A DNA stretch of 64,000 bases from Gammaproteobacteria bacterium (GCA_013286215.1 JABDGC010000002.1:52730-116729), one strand, 5' to 3'. Positions 16,543 to 25,611 are shown, counted from the first letter of the stretch. Translations and numbers: made by a program. The notes: generated from the letters alone by a model not told the origin.

Positions 16543-17825
16543 TTATTCTGTCACCATGTGAATAGAGTTGCTTCGATTGTAGACAATATTGAAATCAACA
16601 ATATTATCTGTAGCTTCTCCAGAATCAACCAATTGTTTTAGCTTCTTCCCCCATAACTCAAGTGCATGCCTCTTTTCAGCGTCATAGCTATGGCGGTCAT
16701 AGATAGAGGTGGTGCTGTTATCAACGTGATTGAGTATCTTGCTCACCACCAAGCGTGGAATGCCCAATGAAGTCATATGCGTTGCCGCAGACCGTCTTAA
16801 GTCATGCGCGGTAAAATGAGCCAAACCCTCGAAGGTGCTTCTATGTAAAGCGCGGGATAGCGAGTGAGGGGTGACATGTGTATTACCAGAGGGCGCAGGA
16901 AAGACCCATTTTGAATTATCACTACGCGCTTTAATCGTAGTTAAGAGCTCCATAGCTAGATCAGATAGGTAAACCCGGTTAGGATGGCCATTCTTAGCTT
17001 TGGCAGCCGAAATACACCACCAGCGTGTCGTGAAATCGATTTCAGACCACTCAAGGGATACAATCTCACCTTTCCTTTGTGCAGTTGCTAATTGTAGCTT
17101 CAATGCCAGCTTAGTTGATTCGGACATCCTGAGGTTCAGTTTACTCTCCGGGGGTATTTCGGTCTGATCTAAACTTAACCAGAAATTTTTAATCTCATCC
17201 GTTGATAGGCAGCGGTCACGACGGTTTTCTTTAGCGACGGTTTTAACAACTAGGCAGGGGGTGCTGGTAACGATATCCCGCTCAATCCCAAAATTGAACA
17301 TCCGGCGTATGCAGGCAAGGGTTCTATAGCGATGATTGGGGCGCCGCGGTCTTTGATCTTGTCTAGGAGGTCTATAACCTCACGGCGAGTAATGTCCTTT
17401 GCCTTGCGCTTGCCCCAGAGTGGTTTTACGTCTTTGTATAGAATTCGCCTGTCTTCTTTCCAGGAGCGTTTACGAGGCATCGCCCATTTTTCAAGATATT
17501 CCTCAATGAGGCCTTCAACTGTAGAAGAATCACGAGCAGCAACAGCTTCCTGGCGTTTTTCAAAAGCAGGGTCTTTGCCGTCTTCAAGCATAGTAAGTGC
17601 CTCTCTATGGGCGCGTCTGGCATCAGTCAGGCTGCAATGGGGAAAGCGGCCAATCGTCATGCGCCGTTTTCTGCCGCCATACTGGTAGAAAAAGATGAAT
17701 GATTTCTCACCCGAGGGGAACACGGTCAATCCAAAGCCGTTGCCGCTATTTTCTCGAAGATCATAGGGCTTAGTTTGTCCTTCTTTGGGCTTGCGTGTTT
17801 TCACAAACTTTTCAGAAAATTGCAT
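16543..17825 (-). pseudogene. int: P4-type tyrosine integrase, frameshifted
   Basis: Two frames make one integrase. The N-terminal part from the ATG at 17825 (MQFSEKFVKTRKPKEGQ) has the DUF4102 arm-binding domain (GFGLTVFPSGEKSFIFFYQY). The C-terminal part (17301-16543) has the catalytic arginine in ATAQRKGEIVSLEWSEID, HDLRRSAATHM and the tyrosine in STTSIYDRH. The break is near 17327: ATCATCGCTATAGAACC lacks one base compared with a frame reading IIANRTLACIRRMF. The gene begins about 200 bp inside the att copy at 18032-18070. The element it ends is therefore probably fixed unless a related integrase works on it. Confidence 0.88.
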
Positions 17826-18031
17826 TTTATCCTCATATACGATCCGGCCATCACTTAAGGAACGTTTGCATTTAAACGTTCCTCTAAGTACTCGGTAAGA
17901 GATGGTACAGGATGAAACGATATGAGGCAATAGTTGTGAAGAATACAGCTAATTAATAGGGATATTTTCAATATTTTTGAAACGAGATAGAGCGAGTTGG
18001 TTCGTCTTGAAACAGCTAAAAAAACCGATTT

Positions 18032-18070
18032 GTAATCAGTAGGTCACGTGTTCGATTCGCGTCGTCGACA
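18032..18070 (+). repeat. att site: tRNA-Thr 3'-end copy, right end of the second element
   Basis: Bases 18032-18067 equal 8312-8347. Left of it the identity to a tRNA runs on: gattTGTaatcag is an anticodon stem and loop with anticodon TGT (threonine). At 18068 an A replaces G, so the acceptor end reads CGACA. It is not followed by CCA. Reading this copy on the minus strand produces a false ORF with VDDANRTRDLL, a well-known artefact of tRNA ends. Confidence 0.85.
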
Positions 18071-18240
18071 GTAGATTCCATGCGGGTTTCAGCGGGTTCG
18101 GTAGGTTCAAGGTTGGCTTCACGGGGCACTGGTGGGGCACTCAGTAGTAACAAATCGCAACAAATCTCAATACTTTCATCGAAGAATGAAACAAGAATCA
18201 GTATAATCTCTGCCAGGTTGTTTTTAAGAATGGTAGGGGT

Positions 18241-18663
18241 ATGAGTCTTCAAGTCAAAGGGTTAAGTCACATTACTTTCATGTGCAAGGATTTGGAAAAG
18301 ACATCTCAGATGTTCAAGGGTGTTTTTGGGGCTGAGGAGGTCTATTGCAGTGGGGATAAACCCTTTTCCATCGCTAAAGAAAAGTTTTTGAAGGTGGCAG
18401 GTATCTGGATTGCCCTTATGGAGGGCGAGCCAGTCGAGAAGACCTATAATCATGTCGCTTTTCAGGTCAGCGATCAGGAGCTGGCTGAGTTTGAGGCAAA
18501 AGTATGTTCATTCGGCTTAACTATCCTACCTGGAAGAAAACGAGAAGGTGCGGAAGGCCGATCATTGTATTTCTATGATTACGACAACCATTTACTTGAA
18601 CTGCACACCGGCGATTTAGAAGCTAGGCTGTTATTTTACTTCGATAAAGATAGAAGGAATTAG
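18241..18663 (+). CDS. fosX: FosX-like fosfomycin hydrolase
   Basis: 140 residues. GLSHITFMCKDLEK, YCSGDKPFSIAKEKF, TYNHVAFQV and YFYDYDNHLLELHTGDLEARL follow FosX from Listeria closely. Metal ligands H10, H71 and E120 and the catalytic E47 (in AKEKF) are all present; the E47 marks FosX, which opens fosfomycin's ring with water, rather than the glutathione or thiol transferases FosA/FosB. It is the first gene after the att copy at 18032, and its stop is 2 bp before the methyltransferase start. Intrinsic FosX genes are known in Legionellaceae and their kin. Activity not proven here. Confidence 0.9.
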   Translation: MSLQVKGLSHITFMCKDLEKTSQMFKGVFGAEEVYCSGDKPFSIAKEKFLKVAGIWIALMEGEPVEKTYNHVAFQVSDQELAEFEAKVCSFGLTILPGRKREGAEGRSLYFYDYDNHLLELHTGDLEARLLFYFDKDRRN

Positions 18664-18665
18664 TG

Positions 18666-19346
18666 ATGTTATTCACAGACTCGGAAATTATTCGTTCCTG
18701 GCATGTTAATGCAGCCCCATGGACAAAAGCGATTGAACGGGAAGAGATTGAAAGCCGTAAATTGATTACTAACCAGGCTATCATTAACGTTATTTTGGAG
18801 GAGCCACCATTAGAGCTGCTTGATCTCGGGTGTGGTGAAGGTTGGCTTGCCAGAGAACTAGCCAGCAAAGGCATTAATGTTTTTGGAATTGATGCTGTTC
18901 CTGAGTTAATTGAAAAATGTAAACAAAGAGGTGATGCTAATTTTGTTGTCTGTACTTATGAAAATTTGTCTTTATTAAAACTTGATAAAAAATTTGATTC
19001 TATAGTGTGTAATTTCTCATTGATTGGCAAAGAGTCATCTGAATTGGCGGTTCACTTTTCTTTAAATCAATTGAAAGCGAACGGAAGGCTAATCATTCAA
19101 ACACTCCACCCATTAATAGCCTGTGGTGATTTAGCTTATATGGATGGGTGGCGTCCTGGGTCATGGTCTGGGTTCAGTGAGGACTTTAAAGAGCCAGCAC
19201 CCTGGTATTTTAGAACAATCGAAGGTTGGTGCAGGTTGTTTGAGAGAAGTAAATTTCGGCTATTAAGTATTTATGAGCCATTACATCCTCGCACTCAAAA
19301 GCCAGCGTCCATTATTTTTGAATGTGTTCCAGAAGCGGACTTATGA
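18666..19346 (+). CDS. Class I SAM-dependent methyltransferase
   Basis: 226 residues from the ATG at 18666; a GTG at 18663 adds one residue. LLDLGCGEGWLARELASKG is motif I, binding the methionine part of SAM; FGIDAVPELIEKCK is motif II with the acidic residue for the ribose; FDSIVCNFSLI is motif III. The fold is that of UbiG-like small-molecule methyltransferases. It sits between fosX and a GNAT, with an ATGA overlap at 19343, in a run of plus-strand genes ending near 22166. Substrate unknown. Confidence 0.88.
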   Translation: MLFTDSEIIRSWHVNAAPWTKAIEREEIESRKLITNQAIINVILEEPPLELLDLGCGEGWLARELASKGINVFGIDAVPELIEKCKQRGDANFVVCTYENLSLLKLDKKFDSIVCNFSLIGKESSELAVHFSLNQLKANGRLIIQTLHPLIACGDLAYMDGWRPGSWSGFSEDFKEPAPWYFRTIEGWCRLFERSKFRLLSIYEPLHPRTQKPASIIFECVPEADL

Positions 19347-19774
19347 CTCAATATGTTCTTAAGCAAGAAATAAACCCTCAGCATGATGATGTCCAGAAGC
19401 TTGGTAGTGGCATTATGGAATATGCTAGCCAGCAGAGAGGCCATAAGCCAATTGAGTTTTTTGCTGTCTTTGTTCGTGATGCTAACAACGAAATACGAGG
19501 GGGGTGCAGTTTTTGTAATCTTTACGGCTGCCTCTATGTGGATCAACTTTGGCTGGAAGAATCATTGCGTGGAAAAGGATATGGGACGCAACTCATGCAG
19601 GAAGCCGAAAAAGTAGGCAAAGAACAGGGTTGTACCTTTGCAACTGTGAACACAATGGATTGGGAGGCTTTGGATTTTTATAAAAAACTGGGTTATGAAG
19701 TTGAATTTGAGCGTCGAGGATTTTTAAAAGATTCGGTTTTTTATTTTTTGCGTAAGGAATTATATGCCTCATAA
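19343..19774 (+). CDS. GNAT family N-acetyltransferase
   Basis: 143 residues from the ATG at 19343, which overlaps the methyltransferase stop. LYVDQLWLEESLRGKGYGTQLMQEAEKV holds the acetyl-CoA loop R-G-K-G-Y-G, followed by ATVNTMDWEALDFYKKLGYEVE, the last strand of the fold. It resembles YjaB/PhnO-like small acetyltransferases. The next gene's ATG lies inside its 3' end (10-bp overlap). Substrate unknown. Confidence 0.9.
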   Translation: MTQYVLKQEINPQHDDVQKLGSGIMEYASQQRGHKPIEFFAVFVRDANNEIRGGCSFCNLYGCLYVDQLWLEESLRGKGYGTQLMQEAEKVGKEQGCTFATVNTMDWEALDFYKKLGYEVEFERRGFLKDSVFYFLRKELYAS

Positions 19775-20255
19775 TCAAATGTTGAAAACACGATCTTATA
19801 TTTCTCATGATGCTCAATGGCTAGAGGAATTAATGAATAAAGACTGGGGTGGCTTGCCATTGGTCATTAGAGGTGAGAAGTATTACCCACCCCAATTAGA
19901 TGGAATTATTGCTGAAAATGAAAAAGGTGTTGCTGGGTTTTTGTTTTTTGATATTCGAGGAAAAGATTGCGAAATAATTGTGTTTGAGGTTTTTGACAAA
20001 TTTAAGGGCACCGGAACAATATTGTTGGATAAATTGAAAGATATTGCTAAGGAGCGTCACTGTTCTCGCATTTATTTAATGACCACCAATGATAATTTAG
20101 ACGCGCTTCGATTCTACCAAAAAAGAGGTTTGCATATTTGCGGCGTTCATGTCGACTCAGTAAAGATTTCGAGAAAAATAAAGCCAACCATAGGGATGGT
20201 GGGTGATTATGACATTCCTGTACGTGATGAGATTGATTTGGAATTTATACTTTAA
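19764..20255 (+). CDS. GNAT family N-acetyltransferase
   Basis: 163 residues from the ATG at 19764, which overlaps the previous gene by 11 bp in a different frame. The chain has VFEVFDKFKGTGTILLDKLKDIAK (acetyl-CoA loop F-K-G-T-G-T) and YLMTTNDNLDALRFYQKRGL (final strand and helix). The loop has lost the usual first R/Q, which is F-K here; binding may be weaker. C-terminal residues after 130 are longer than usual. Substrate unknown; the segment is part of the same gene run. Confidence 0.85.
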   Translation: MPHNQMLKTRSYISHDAQWLEELMNKDWGGLPLVIRGEKYYPPQLDGIIAENEKGVAGFLFFDIRGKDCEIIVFEVFDKFKGTGTILLDKLKDIAKERHCSRIYLMTTNDNLDALRFYQKRGLHICGVHVDSVKISRKIKPTIGMVGDYDIPVRDEIDLEFIL

Positions 20256-20267
20256 TTTGTGAGCGCT

Positions 20268-20729
20268 ATGAGTATTATTTTGGAAACAAAAAGATTGATT
20301 TTAAAGCAGACCGCAAAGTCTGATTTCAATGAGCTGTTGCTGTTACGTACTGATTCCCAGGTTATGCAGTATATCGGTACTGGTGCTGTGCAGACAAAGG
20401 AGCAAGTACAAGAGTTTATCGAAAACGCAAAGCCTTATTCTGATGAATATGGGCTGGGTTTTTATTCCGTTTTTGAACGAGAAAAAAATAATTTTGTTGG
20501 CCAAGCAGGATTATTTCATTTGGGTTTTAATGTTAAACAGCCTGATATTGAGCTAGCGTATCGTTTACATCCAAGATATTGGAGTAAAGGTTATGCAACT
20601 GAGTTGGCAAAAGCGCTTATTGAGTATGGTTTTAACAAGCTTTCTCTTTCTAAGATTGTGGCAATAGTCCATCCAGAAAATGAACGCTCAAGAAGAGTCA
20701 TGGAAAATACCCGAAGATGGCTTGTATGA
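20268..20729 (+). pseudogene. GNAT (RimJ/RimL type), 3'-truncated and shifted
   Basis: The chain SIILETKRLILKQTAKSD, LAYRLHPRYWSKGYATELAK, KIVAIVHPENERSRRVMEN is a normal RimJ/RimL acetyltransferase up to about residue 147. The usual ending (GF/Y...R...D...L/Y) is missing: after VMEN the frame reads TRRWLV and stops. The sequence at the break passes directly into the inside of another GNAT. A GTG at 20259 is an alternative start. Most likely a deletion at about 20705 removed its end. Confidence 0.75.
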
Positions 20730-21111
20730 ATGTATTGAATTTAAGAAATACTGGGAAGACAAAAATAGCTTTCCTTTTTTAGTGCGTTATAAAAGTGAGA
20801 TCGCTGGGTTCGTGATTATTGACAAGAAGGGCAGTAACCCCGAGATTGATTTTAATATGGCGCAGTTCTTTGTTTTGCGAAAATTCAAAAACAAAGGTAT
20901 TGGAAGGTATGTGGCTCAGGAGTGTTTTAAAAGATTTCCTGGAGTATGGGAGGTAATGGTTATTCCTGGTAATGAAGGGGCTTATCGTTTTTGGAGGGCA
21001 ACCATCAAGGACTATATCAATAACAATTTTATTGAATATACCCGTGATGTTGCTCATTTTAATAATAGCCGTAAAAATATTTTTAAATTTGATAGTCGAG
21101 CTGTGTCATGA
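20706..21111 (+). pseudogene. Second GNAT, 5'-truncated
   Basis: From about 20706 the plus strand, in another frame, encodes PEDGLYECIEFKKYWEDKN, then PFLVRYKSEIAGFVII, IDFNMAQFFVLRKFKNKGIGRYVAQE and VWEVMVIPGNEGAYRFW. These are the middle and C-terminal parts of a distinct GNAT with acetyl-CoA loop R-K-F-K-N-K-G-I-G; the first ~50 residues are missing. The only in-frame ATG (20680) reads through sequence that belongs to the first gene. Its stop overlaps the start of the next gene by ATGA, so it was once part of the same operon. Confidence 0.7.
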
Positions 21112-22166
21112 TCAATGTTGCTATCCGTGAGCCAAATCTAGGGGATAAAGAGAAATTTCTTTCTGCCATGCAACGCAGCCAAGCCTTGCTTCATCCATGG
21201 GTTAAGGCACCTATTACCTCGCAAGAGTTTGATGAGTATGTGCAGCGTTCTCAACAACCAAATCAGAAAAGTTTTCTAGTGCTCGACCAAAAAGAAAATA
21301 TTGCTGGTGTTTTTAATGTCAACGAAATTGTTCGTGGACTGTTTCAAAACGCTTACTTGGGTTTTTATGTTGTTTCTGATTTTGCGGCACAAGGCTATAT
21401 GAGTGCTGGCTTAAAATTAGTGTTGGCGAAGGTGTTTAATGAGCTTAGGTTGCACCGGATTGAGGCAAATATCCAGCCTGATAATGTGCGATCTATCGCT
21501 TTAATACAAAAAAATGGTTTTCGCTATGAGGGGTTCTCGCCGCGTTATTTAAAAATAAATGACAAATGGTGTGGCCATGAGCATTGGGCAATGACTTATG
21601 AAGATTTTATAAGGAATGATGCTGATGTTCTTAAAAAAGACCACGTTGATCTTGTTGAGTATGATTCTGAATGGCCAGTTAAAGCGAATCTTGAAATTAA
21701 TCGATTGCGAGCACTGCTTCCCGCCAACGGAATTGTGGATATACAGCATGTGGGTAGTACAGCCATTCCAGGGATGATGGCAAAGCCTATTATTGATATT
21801 CAAATTGCGGTTACATCGCTTGATGCGATGAAGGTAATTGCTGTGCCTGCATTGCAAAAGCTGGGTTATGAGTACTGGTTCGAAAACCCAGATCAAGAAC
21901 GCATGTTTTTTGTGAAAGATATGCCTCCTTTCGGTGAAAAGCGCACTTTCCATGTGCATATTGTAGAGCCGACCTCAAAACACTGGGCTGGAAAAAAATT
22001 GTTTAGAGATTATTTAATTTCTCATCCTGAAGTTGCTAGAGATTACCAACAGTTAAAATTGAAATTGGCACAACAATATACTCATGACCGTGAAGAATAT
22101 ACTAATGCCAAAGGGGACTTTGTTGACGAAGTTTTAAAATTAGCACAGCAAGGTGGAAAGAGTTGA
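21108..22166 (+). CDS. GNAT-GrpB fusion protein
   Basis: 352 residues. Residues 1-165 are a RimJ/RimL-like acetyltransferase (INVAIREPNLGDKEKFLSAM, LGFYVVSDFAAQGYMSAGLK, IQPDNVRSIALIQKNGF). Residues about 178-345 are a GrpB/UPF0157 domain (VDLVEYDSEWPVKANLEINR, DIQHVGSTAIPGMMAKPIID, FHVHIVEPTSKHW), a family with a nucleotidyltransferase-type fold and the G-S-T-x-I-P-G motif. GrpB and a GNAT in one chain are sometimes seen in bacteria, but the shared role is not known. ATGA overlap with the upstream stub. Confidence 0.85.
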   Translation: MINVAIREPNLGDKEKFLSAMQRSQALLHPWVKAPITSQEFDEYVQRSQQPNQKSFLVLDQKENIAGVFNVNEIVRGLFQNAYLGFYVVSDFAAQGYMSAGLKLVLAKVFNELRLHRIEANIQPDNVRSIALIQKNGFRYEGFSPRYLKINDKWCGHEHWAMTYEDFIRNDADVLKKDHVDLVEYDSEWPVKANLEINRLRALLPANGIVDIQHVGSTAIPGMMAKPIIDIQIAVTSLDAMKVIAVPALQKLGYEYWFENPDQERMFFVKDMPPFGEKRTFHVHIVEPTSKHWAGKKLFRDYLISHPEVARDYQQLKLKLAQQYTHDREEYTNAKGDFVDEVLKLAQQGGKS

Positions 22167-22222
22167 AAAGAGCAACCAATAATTGCAGAAATTAGTTGAG
22201 CGGAATAGTTAGAAGGTTTTTT

Positions 22223-22378
22223 ATGAGTAAAACGAATAATAATGAAATCACACCTTATTTAGAGATCAATGATATTTTGTTAAGCCTTTCAAAGGATATT
22301 AAAGATATTTTGGGCAACTACAGTCAAATGTTGTGTGCGGGACGGAATCCATATAAAATCAAGCATTTTAACCTTTAA
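22223..22378 (+). pseudogene. Short stub, perhaps the start of an ANT-like nucleotidyltransferase
   Basis: An ATG at 22223 with AAGG upstream gives MSKTNNNEITPYLEINDILL then SLSKDIKDILGN. This is like the N-terminal helix of aminoglycoside adenylyltransferase-type proteins just before their G-S-x(n)-G-D motif, which is absent here: after N-Y-S-Q the chain reads unrelated residues and stops. The hsdR gene ends 40 bp further. So the arrival of the restriction system or a deletion may have cut the gene at about 22320. The match is short, so tentative. Confidence 0.35.
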
Positions 22379-22418
22379 AGTCAGGATACACTCTTCGTTG
22401 CTCTTGCGTAGTACAGTA

Positions 22419-25400
22419 CTATTCCCATTCAGCACATAAACTCTCAGCTTGCTGTAATACTAATTGTACTGCATCTTCTGTTTTAGATGGTGGATATTTG
22501 TATTTACGTAAAATTCGCCGCACCATGAGTCGGAGCTTAGCTTTGACGCTTTCACGTACAGACCAGTCAACGCTAGCATTTCGTCGTAAGCTCTCCGCTA
22601 GTTCATGTGCAATTTTCTTGAGAGTCTCATCTCCCAGCTCACGTACGGATTCCTCATCATTTGCCAGTGCATCATAAAAGGCTATCTCATCTGGATTTAG
22701 ACCTGTTTCAGAGCCCCGATTGATGGCATTCTTGAATTTCTTGGCCATCTCAATGAGTTCTTCAATTACCTGCGCAGTTTCGATGGCGCGATTTTGGTAT
22801 CGCTTTATGACGTTAGCGAGTAAGTCAGAGAATTTTTTGTTCTGCACAACATTCGAAGAGAACCGATTTTTGATTTCTCCTTCCAGCAATCGCTCAAGCA
22901 TTTCTACTGCGAGATTTCGTTCTGGTAAGTTACGAACTTCATTAAGAAAAGTTGCGTCAAGAATTCCAATGTTTGGCTTTTCCAGGCCTGCAGATTCAAA
23001 AATATCGACCACGTCGTCAGATACAAGGGCAGAGCCAATAATTTGTCTAATTGCCAGCTCACGCTCTTCATTAGTACGTTTTTTCTTGCTGATATCTCTT
23101 TTAGTCAGTAATACCTTAATGGCTTGGAAAAAAGCAACCTCATCACGTATTGCCTTTGCTTCGTCAAGCGTACAGCAAAGTGTAAACGCCTTAGACATAG
23201 ACAATGTGACATCACAGAATCTCTTCTTTCCATCCTGTAAGCCTAGCACATGATTAGCAGCTTTTGCCAGTATTCCATGGCCGCCTGTTCTAAAGCCGCT
23301 GTAATCGAATTCATGGAGCATTGATCGCAGAATATCCAGCTTCTCTTCTAGTACAGCGTAAGCTTCATGCGTATCTACCGTGGGACGTCCTCGGCCTTTA
23401 CTCGCAGTGTATTCCTTAAGTGCACTTTTTAACTCGTTTGCAATGCCAATGTAATCTACAATTAAACCGCCTTGCTTGTCGCGAAAGACTCGATTGACTC
23501 GCGCAATTGCTTGCATCAGGTTGTGTCCTTTCATTGGCTTATCGACATAAAGAGTGTGCAGGCAAGGTGCATCAAAGCCTGTAAGCCACATATCTCGTAC
23601 GATAACCAAACGTAAAGGGTCTTCTGGTTTTTTAAATCGTTTTTCTAAACGTTTTTTTACTTGTTTGGAATAGATATGTGGTCGAAGCAAAGGCTTGTCG
23701 CTGGTTGCGCCTGTCATAATAACTTTTATAGCACCTTTTTCAGGGTCTATGTCGTGCCAGTTAGGGCGTAATTTAATAATCGCATTGTATAAATGGGCGC
23801 AAATTTCTCGGCTCATCGCTACCACCATTGCTTTACCTGTTTGTGCTTTATTTCTTTCTTCAAAGTGTGCTACCAGATCGGCTGCAACTTGGTTAATGCG
23901 AGGTTCGGCGCCGACGACCTTTTCTAAAGTAGACCATTTGTTTTTAAGTTTTGCTTGCTCGCTGCTCTCTTCATCTTCAGATAATTCATTTACCTCATCG
24001 TCGATACTGGGTAGAGCATCTTTTTTTAATCCAAGTTTAGCCAAGCGTGATTCATAATAAATGGCTACAGTGGCGCCATCGTCGCGGGCTTGTTGTATAT
24101 CATAAATGTGGATGTAGTCGCCAAACACAGCACGTGTATCGCGGTCTTCGCTAGAAACGGGAGTGCCGGTAAATGCTACAAAGGTTGCGTTTGGTAAGGC
24201 ATCTCGTAAATGTTGCGCATAGCCTGCTTGGTAACCTTTTGTATCGCCTTTAAACTTAGCCTCGAAGCCATACTGTGTGCGATGCGCCTCATCGGCTATT
24301 ACAATGATATTTCGTCTCTCAGATAGCATTGGGTATATATCTTCATCTGCACCAGGCATGAATTTTTGAATTGTTGCAAACACAATGCCGCCAGAAGGTC
24401 TATTAGCCAGCTTAGCCCGTAAATCTTGACGCGACTCAGCTTTGACAGGCTCTTCACGCAACAGATCTTGTGAAAGAGTGAAAGTTTCACATAATTGACC
24501 ATCTAAATCATTGCGGTCAGTGATAACAACAATGGTTGGATTTTCCAGCTCTGGCTCACGCATAACGCGAGCTGCGAAGCAGGTCATTGTAATACTCTTA
24601 CCGGAGCCTTGCGTATGCCATACTACCCCACCCTTATGATTGCCACTTGGACGGGATGCTTTAATTACTTGATTAATGGCCGCCCGAACAGCGTGGTATT
24701 GGTGATATTCTGCTATTTTTTTTACTAGCGTACCATCATCTTCAAACAAGATGAAAAAGCGAATAAAGTCTAAAAAATAAGTGGGCGATAGCATGCCACG
24801 CACTAGTGTCTCCAGCTCATTAAACTGTCCCAGGGGATCAATGGTCACGCCGTCAGTCGTACGCCATGCCATAAACCGCTCTACCTTGGCAGACAAGGAG
24901 CCCACACAGGCTTCAGTGCCATCAGAGATTATCAATACTTCGTTGTACTGAAAAATATCTGGTATTTGTTCTTTGTAAGTTTGAATTTGATCATAAGCTT
25001 TCCAGATATCTGCAGCTTCATCTGCAGGATTTTTTAGCTCTATTAATGCAAGAGGTAAGCCATTAACAAACAGGATAATGTCCGGACGGCGCGTATGGTG
25101 AGGGCCTTTTATAGAGAATTGATTAACAGCTAGCCATTCATTTGCTGATACATCGGAAAAATCTATTAGTTGAACAAAGTCCCCGCGAGTCTCGCCATCC
25201 TTCTGATACTCAACAGGTACACCATTTACAAGCAGGCGATGAAAAGCACGATTGGCCGCGATTAGTACGGGTGTTTGTAAGTTTAACACTTGTTGAAGTG
25301 CATCTTCTCTTGCTACCAGTGGAATTGATGGATTTAATAGGCTAATGGCCTTGCGAAGGTGCTCTATTAGAACTACTTCTTGATAATCCTTTCTTTCTGG

Positions 25401-25499
25401 GGTATCGCCATCTGGTGCAATGTCGGGGCCATATAGATGAGTGTAGCCAATATCGGTTAGCCAGGTGAGTGCTTCTTGTTCAAGTTGGTCTTCGGTCAT
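22419..25499 (-). CDS. hsdR: Type I restriction enzyme, R (motor/nuclease) subunit
   Basis: 1026 residues. The nuclease part has RRPDIILFVNGLPLALIELK (PD...ExK), the motor has the Walker A HTQGSGKSITMT (about 294), the DEAH-like box IADEAHRTQYG, FTGTP and the C-terminal helicase motif QAIARVNRVFRDKQGG. So the catalytic sets seem intact. HsdR translocates DNA with ATP and cuts it far from the recognition site when the site is unmethylated. It is last in the order hsdM-hsdS-hsdR, 112 bp after hsdS. Confidence 0.97.
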   Translation of the reverse strand: MTEDQLEQEALTWLTDIGYTHLYGPDIAPDGDTPERKDYQEVVLIEHLRKAISLLNPSIPLVAREDALQQVLNLQTPVLIAANRAFHRLLVNGVPVEYQKDGETRGDFVQLIDFSDVSANEWLAVNQFSIKGPHHTRRPDIILFVNGLPLALIELKNPADEAADIWKAYDQIQTYKEQIPDIFQYNEVLIISDGTEACVGSLSAKVERFMAWRTTDGVTIDPLGQFNELETLVRGMLSPTYFLDFIRFFILFEDDGTLVKKIAEYHQYHAVRAAINQVIKASRPSGNHKGGVVWHTQGSGKSITMTCFAARVMREPELENPTIVVITDRNDLDGQLCETFTLSQDLLREEPVKAESRQDLRAKLANRPSGGIVFATIQKFMPGADEDIYPMLSERRNIIVIADEAHRTQYGFEAKFKGDTKGYQAGYAQHLRDALPNATFVAFTGTPVSSEDRDTRAVFGDYIHIYDIQQARDDGATVAIYYESRLAKLGLKKDALPSIDDEVNELSEDEESSEQAKLKNKWSTLEKVVGAEPRINQVAADLVAHFEERNKAQTGKAMVVAMSREICAHLYNAIIKLRPNWHDIDPEKGAIKVIMTGATSDKPLLRPHIYSKQVKKRLEKRFKKPEDPLRLVIVRDMWLTGFDAPCLHTLYVDKPMKGHNLMQAIARVNRVFRDKQGGLIVDYIGIANELKSALKEYTASKGRGRPTVDTHEAYAVLEEKLDILRSMLHEFDYSGFRTGGHGILAKAANHVLGLQDGKKRFCDVTLSMSKAFTLCCTLDEAKAIRDEVAFFQAIKVLLTKRDISKKKRTNEERELAIRQIIGSALVSDDVVDIFESAGLEKPNIGILDATFLNEVRNLPERNLAVEMLERLLEGEIKNRFSSNVVQNKKFSDLLANVIKRYQNRAIETAQVIEELIEMAKKFKNAINRGSETGLNPDEIAFYDALANDEESVRELGDETLKKIAHELAESLRRNASVDWSVRESVKAKLRLMVRRILRKYKYPPSKTEDAVQLVLQQAESLCAEWE

Positions 25500-25611
25500 T
25501 AATCTACCTGTAAATGGGAGATTTTACCCCCTTTAGATATGATAGCGTGTCTAGTGATGCCACGGTAGAATAAATTATAAGCACATACTTATCAACTGAT
25601 TATTACTTGAG

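Noticed and set aside
18016..18252. A minus-strand ORF of 78 codons with VDDANRTRDLL
   Set aside because: The ending is the antisense reading of a tRNA 3' end, a well-known false gene. The DNA is the att copy.
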